From: Stereum hirsutum FP-91666 SS1
Taxonomy: Eukaryota > Basidiomycota > Agaricomycetes > Russulales > Stereaceae
Assembly: GCF_000264905.1 (NCBI RefSeq)
Contig: NW_006763141.1
Span: forward strand, 490,600 to 554,599
Direction of reading: 5' to 3'
DNA: 64,000 bases
Shown: positions 61,301-64,000 of the stretch, piece after piece
Position numbering within the stretch: the stretch's first letter is position 1
Layout: the number at the start of each line of letters is the position of its first letter
The notes under the pieces: generated by a model
What the model was told of the DNA's origin: nothing
Databases searched by the model: none
Seen by the model: the letters and a program-made list of their open reading frames with translations, nothing else
Program-made: the position numbers and the translations under genes

Positions 61301-64000
61301 CCCTCTTCAAATACGGCTCATCGAACATATACTCCCCATTCGCACCTGCACCTCCCGCAGCGGAAGTCGCATACTCCCCCGCATTCAACGGCGTATCCAA
61401 AGAATTCGACATCGGCGTGTCCGCCGCCGCACTGTTCACAACGCCAGACGAAGACCAGACCCCCGCAGCCGCCGCCGTTGAGATATTCGGATGCGAATGC
61501 GAATGCGAGTGCGAGTGTGAGTGTGAATGGGAGTGTGAATGGGAGTGAGAGTGGGATAAGTCAGGCAGGCTCGACAAAGGATCCGAGAGCGGGTCCGTGA
61601 TAGACGACGCAGAATCAAGCGAGAGCGGTTCCATAGCGTGCATATCGACCTCTATCGAATCGAGCGGAGAGGGATCGAGGACTTCGAGATCCGCATCATC
61701 GACGTAGAAATCAACGTCGTTGGACGTGGAGGGGACGTCGTTGTGCGTGTGCGATTTCGAGGTGGGGATGGTGTACGCGAGTGGTTGACGAGTCTGCTGC
61801 TGCTGATGGGGAGGGGGATAGGAGGTCTGATGATGATATTGCTGCCCGCTCCGCCTAGGCATCCTCGGCACCGAATGCGACGTCTTCCTCGTCCTCGTTC
61901 TCGGTGCTTTATACTCATCATCATCATCATCGTCATCCTCTTCCTCTTCCTCATCCTCCTCATCTTCATCATCTTCATCATCCCGTAACCCCTCCTCGTC
62001 CGAACTATCTCGACCCCGACCCCGATCCCGCCCCTCATCCTCACTACACGTCGCACTCTGCGGCACACTCTTCGTTCCACCTCTCAAAAAACCCTGAGTC
62101 GTATGTCGTCTCTTCCTCCTCGCCCTCGCCGCCGGTCCCGGTCCGCTCTCCATCCCTCCCATCCCCGTCTCCATCTCCACCACCATCTCTCGTACCTCGT
62201 GGATCTGTTCGTCCGTCTTCGACCGCCCTACTCTCTTCTTCTGCTGTTGCTGTTGTTGCGTCGCTCGGCCGAGAGTGGTGGTGGTGGCGTTGGTGTGGGA
62301 TGTGGATGTGGCCCCGAGGGTGGCAGCAGTCGCGATCTTGAACTGCATCTGCTGTCCCCCTTGTCCTTGTCCCATCGTCGTCCCAAACCCCTGTTGCCCC
62401 GTATTAATCCCCGTCACCCCCACCCCAAAACCCTGCCCTTGTCCTCCATTCACACTGCCCACCCCCGCCGCACCTGCCCCCACCCCACCCACCCCACCCA
62501 ACACCCCCTCCCTCCTCCCCTTCACATTCCTCGGCTTATACCCCGCCTTCATATACAAATCCGGAAACGCATTCCGAAACCGATCCCTCAAATCCGTGCT
62601 CCTCCTCCCCTGCCCTTTAAACACCGGATCCTTCACAATCGCAGCCCACACCGTTCCGTGCCTCTCATACCCCGCTTTGAGGGCACGATCTTCCTCTGGG
62701 GTGAATGGGCGCCGCTTTTTGGAACGTGTTTTTTCGAAGATGGAGGTGCCGTCGGGGAGGGAAGAACGGATTTTGGTGGAGAGGTGGGTTTTGGCGTTGG
62801 GGTAGTGTTGTTTGTAGGCGTCGGGGAAGTAGGTGCGGAATCTGGGTGGGTGGGTGGGTGGGTGGAGTGAAGGGTGGGTGAAGGGTGGGTGGAGTGGGTG
62901 GAGGGTGGATATAGATAGTATAGGATAGAGAGAGGGATTTATTAGTTAGTTATTCATCCATCGAGAGAATAGGGGCAGCGAGAAAGACGAGGTCGTGTGC
63001 GAGTACGAGTACGTGTGGCGTAGACATTAGACGCGCTAACATGTACGCCCCATGCCTGCGCGTGCAACACACAGCACATCGCGGCCTGCTACTAACAACG
63101 TGGAACGCGGAAGCACGCGCCACATAGGGATGTGATGTAGACGCAGGCTGGACTCGGAACTGAGACAAGACAAGACGCGGCTATTCGCGGTCTGCGGGCT
63201 GATGATACGCGAACCCTCTGCCCTCGAGACAATCCAGCGCAGTGCAGTTGTCGGAATAGAAGAGAAGAGTACAAGAGAGATAGAAGAGAGATGGAAAGGG
63301 AACGTACCTGTCTTTGAGATCGACGGGCGAGCGATGGTCGAATTCGAGTGACTTGTCGTTCAAGATCGCCTTCCAGTTCCCCACACCATGCTACACAGAC
63401 ACGAGCACGATGAGATAATGATAAATGATAATGAAAGAAGAACAACGACGCGTCAGGAAGAGAAAGAGAAAAAGAATAAAGACATACGCGATTACACCCT
63501 TCAACCAACATCTGCGTCTCCTCCATCGTCCACTTCTTCCTCATCTTCTTCTCCGCCCCCGTCCCCACACTCCCACTCCCACTCCCCGCCACACCCGTAC
63601 CCACATTCACCGCCCCACCCGTCAGCCTCTCAGCATCCGCCGCTTTCGACCCCTCGCCACTCTCCAACTTCCTCACCTTCCCCTTCCTCTCCATGACCAA
63701 ACTCTCCGCCCTCTCTCTCTGTTCCCTCCCCGCCACGGCATCAGCTTTCGTCCCCGTGGCGCTCGTGCTCTCAAACACGGACGTGTCGTCCCTGAACGTC
63801 CATGGCTGGACTTGACGCGGTGACGACGGCAATGCGAGCGAGACTCTTCGTTGTTTCGTCGTTGACGGTCTCGACACCGTGCCCGTGCCACCCGTGGCTG
63901 TCATAGTAGCAGTAGTCGCGGTGGTCGTGGTCGTGGTCGCAGTAGGTGGAGCAGACACAGACGATGAGGATGAGGATGGTGGTACGTGTGCGGATGAATG
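58398..64000 (-). CDS. Double Myb/telobox DNA-binding protein, Tay1-like (5' end beyond window)
   Basis: Reading on the minus strand, the frame is open at the window's right edge, so the true start is missing. Repeat 1 spans two exons: KKWTMEETQMLVEGCNR, then HGVGNWKAILNDKSLEFDHRSPVDLKDR (63390-63308), with the telobox VDLKDR. After a 466-bp intron (62842-63307) comes repeat 2: RPFTPEEDRALKAGYERHGTVWAAIV and STDLRDRFRNAFPDLY. Two telobox Myb domains are the layout of Tay1, the double-strand telomere binder of Yarrowia and of its homologues in basidiomycetes, so a telomeric role in the nucleus is likely. About 1,300 residues of low complexity follow (Gly, Ser, Gln, His, acidic runs), to the stop at 58398. 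A late intron lies near 60080-60140. The telomeric role is inferred from the family. Confidence 0.78.
61490..61560. repeat. Ser-His dipeptide repeat in the Tay1-like gene
   Basis: On the coding strand the run encodes about ten alternating Ser-His pairs after DL, from hexamers of the type GTGTGA/GTGCGA/ATGCGA read on the plus strand. A separate His-rich run lies near 60740-60780. Both are coding microsatellites. Confidence 0.6.
62843..62907 (+). repeat. G-run tandem repeat (GGGT)n in an intron of the Tay1-like gene
   Basis: The plus strand reads GGGTGGGTGGGTGGGTGG and continues with several more GGGT blocks. Read on the coding strand it is the C-rich 3' end of the 466-bp intron, directly against the acceptor of the second Myb exon. 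Four or more GGG runs with 1-base loops can fold as a G-quadruplex. Confidence 0.65.

Overview
The window is nuclear DNA of a filamentous basidiomycete, most likely an Agaricomycete. The evidence is: genes on both strands split by many 45-70 bp GT-AG introns; a Tnp2-type transposase of the kind that litters mushroom genomes; a small CaaX-ending peptide gene of the basidiomycete mating-pheromone type; P450s with mushroom-type intron density; and fungal housekeeping genes (AFG2, MRD1, an SHPRH/Irc20-type ligase, a Tay1-type telobox protein, an Msb1/Mug8-domain protein). The species cannot be named from the sequence.

The left third (1-22 kb) is accessory DNA. A Tnp2-type transposase gene (934-5952, minus) is cut in two by a 1.48 kb element with 11-bp inverted ends and a TA target duplication; taking the element out on paper rejoins the transposase frame exactly. 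A candidate pheromone precursor follows at 8304-8429, then a cytochrome P450 (9357-11961, minus).

From 14.0 to 21.7 kb lies the most interesting block. Three related small secreted precursors (14693, 16447, 18172; plus strand) each have a signal peptide, a dibasic Kex2-type site and a short core with a Tyr at a similar position followed by an acidic tail. The first two sit on a tandem duplication. Next comes a minus-strand membrane protein gene (18986-19957) and, diverging from it, an intact UstYa/DUF3328-type gene (20852-21721) with two HxxHC motifs. Secreted Kex2-cut precursors beside UstYa are the hallmark of dikaritin-type ribosomal peptide pathways known from ascomycetes, so this looks like a basidiomycete version. 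The product and its activity are unknown. The nearby P450 is a possible partner by proximity only.

The middle (22.8-40 kb) is mostly conserved: a large Msb1/Mug8-domain gene with a very repetitive acidic tail (22824-30063, minus), an MFS transporter (31392-34248, minus), AFG2 (34928-38039, plus) and a 2H phosphoesterase of the ASCC1/AKAP7 type (38266-39665, plus). Two more P450s related to the first lie head-to-tail at 39803-46390 (minus).

The right part is housekeeping: a mitochondrial-looking hotdog thioesterase (46652-47694, minus), MRD1 (48103-51159, minus) and an SNF2/RING protein (51354-57842, plus) that diverge from a short shared promoter, and a double-telobox Myb gene (58398 to beyond the right edge, minus). 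Exon borders were read by eye from splice signals and frame. They are firm for the peptide precursors, UstYa and the transposase junction, and approximate for the P450s and the large genes. No tRNA, rRNA or CRISPR array was recognised.
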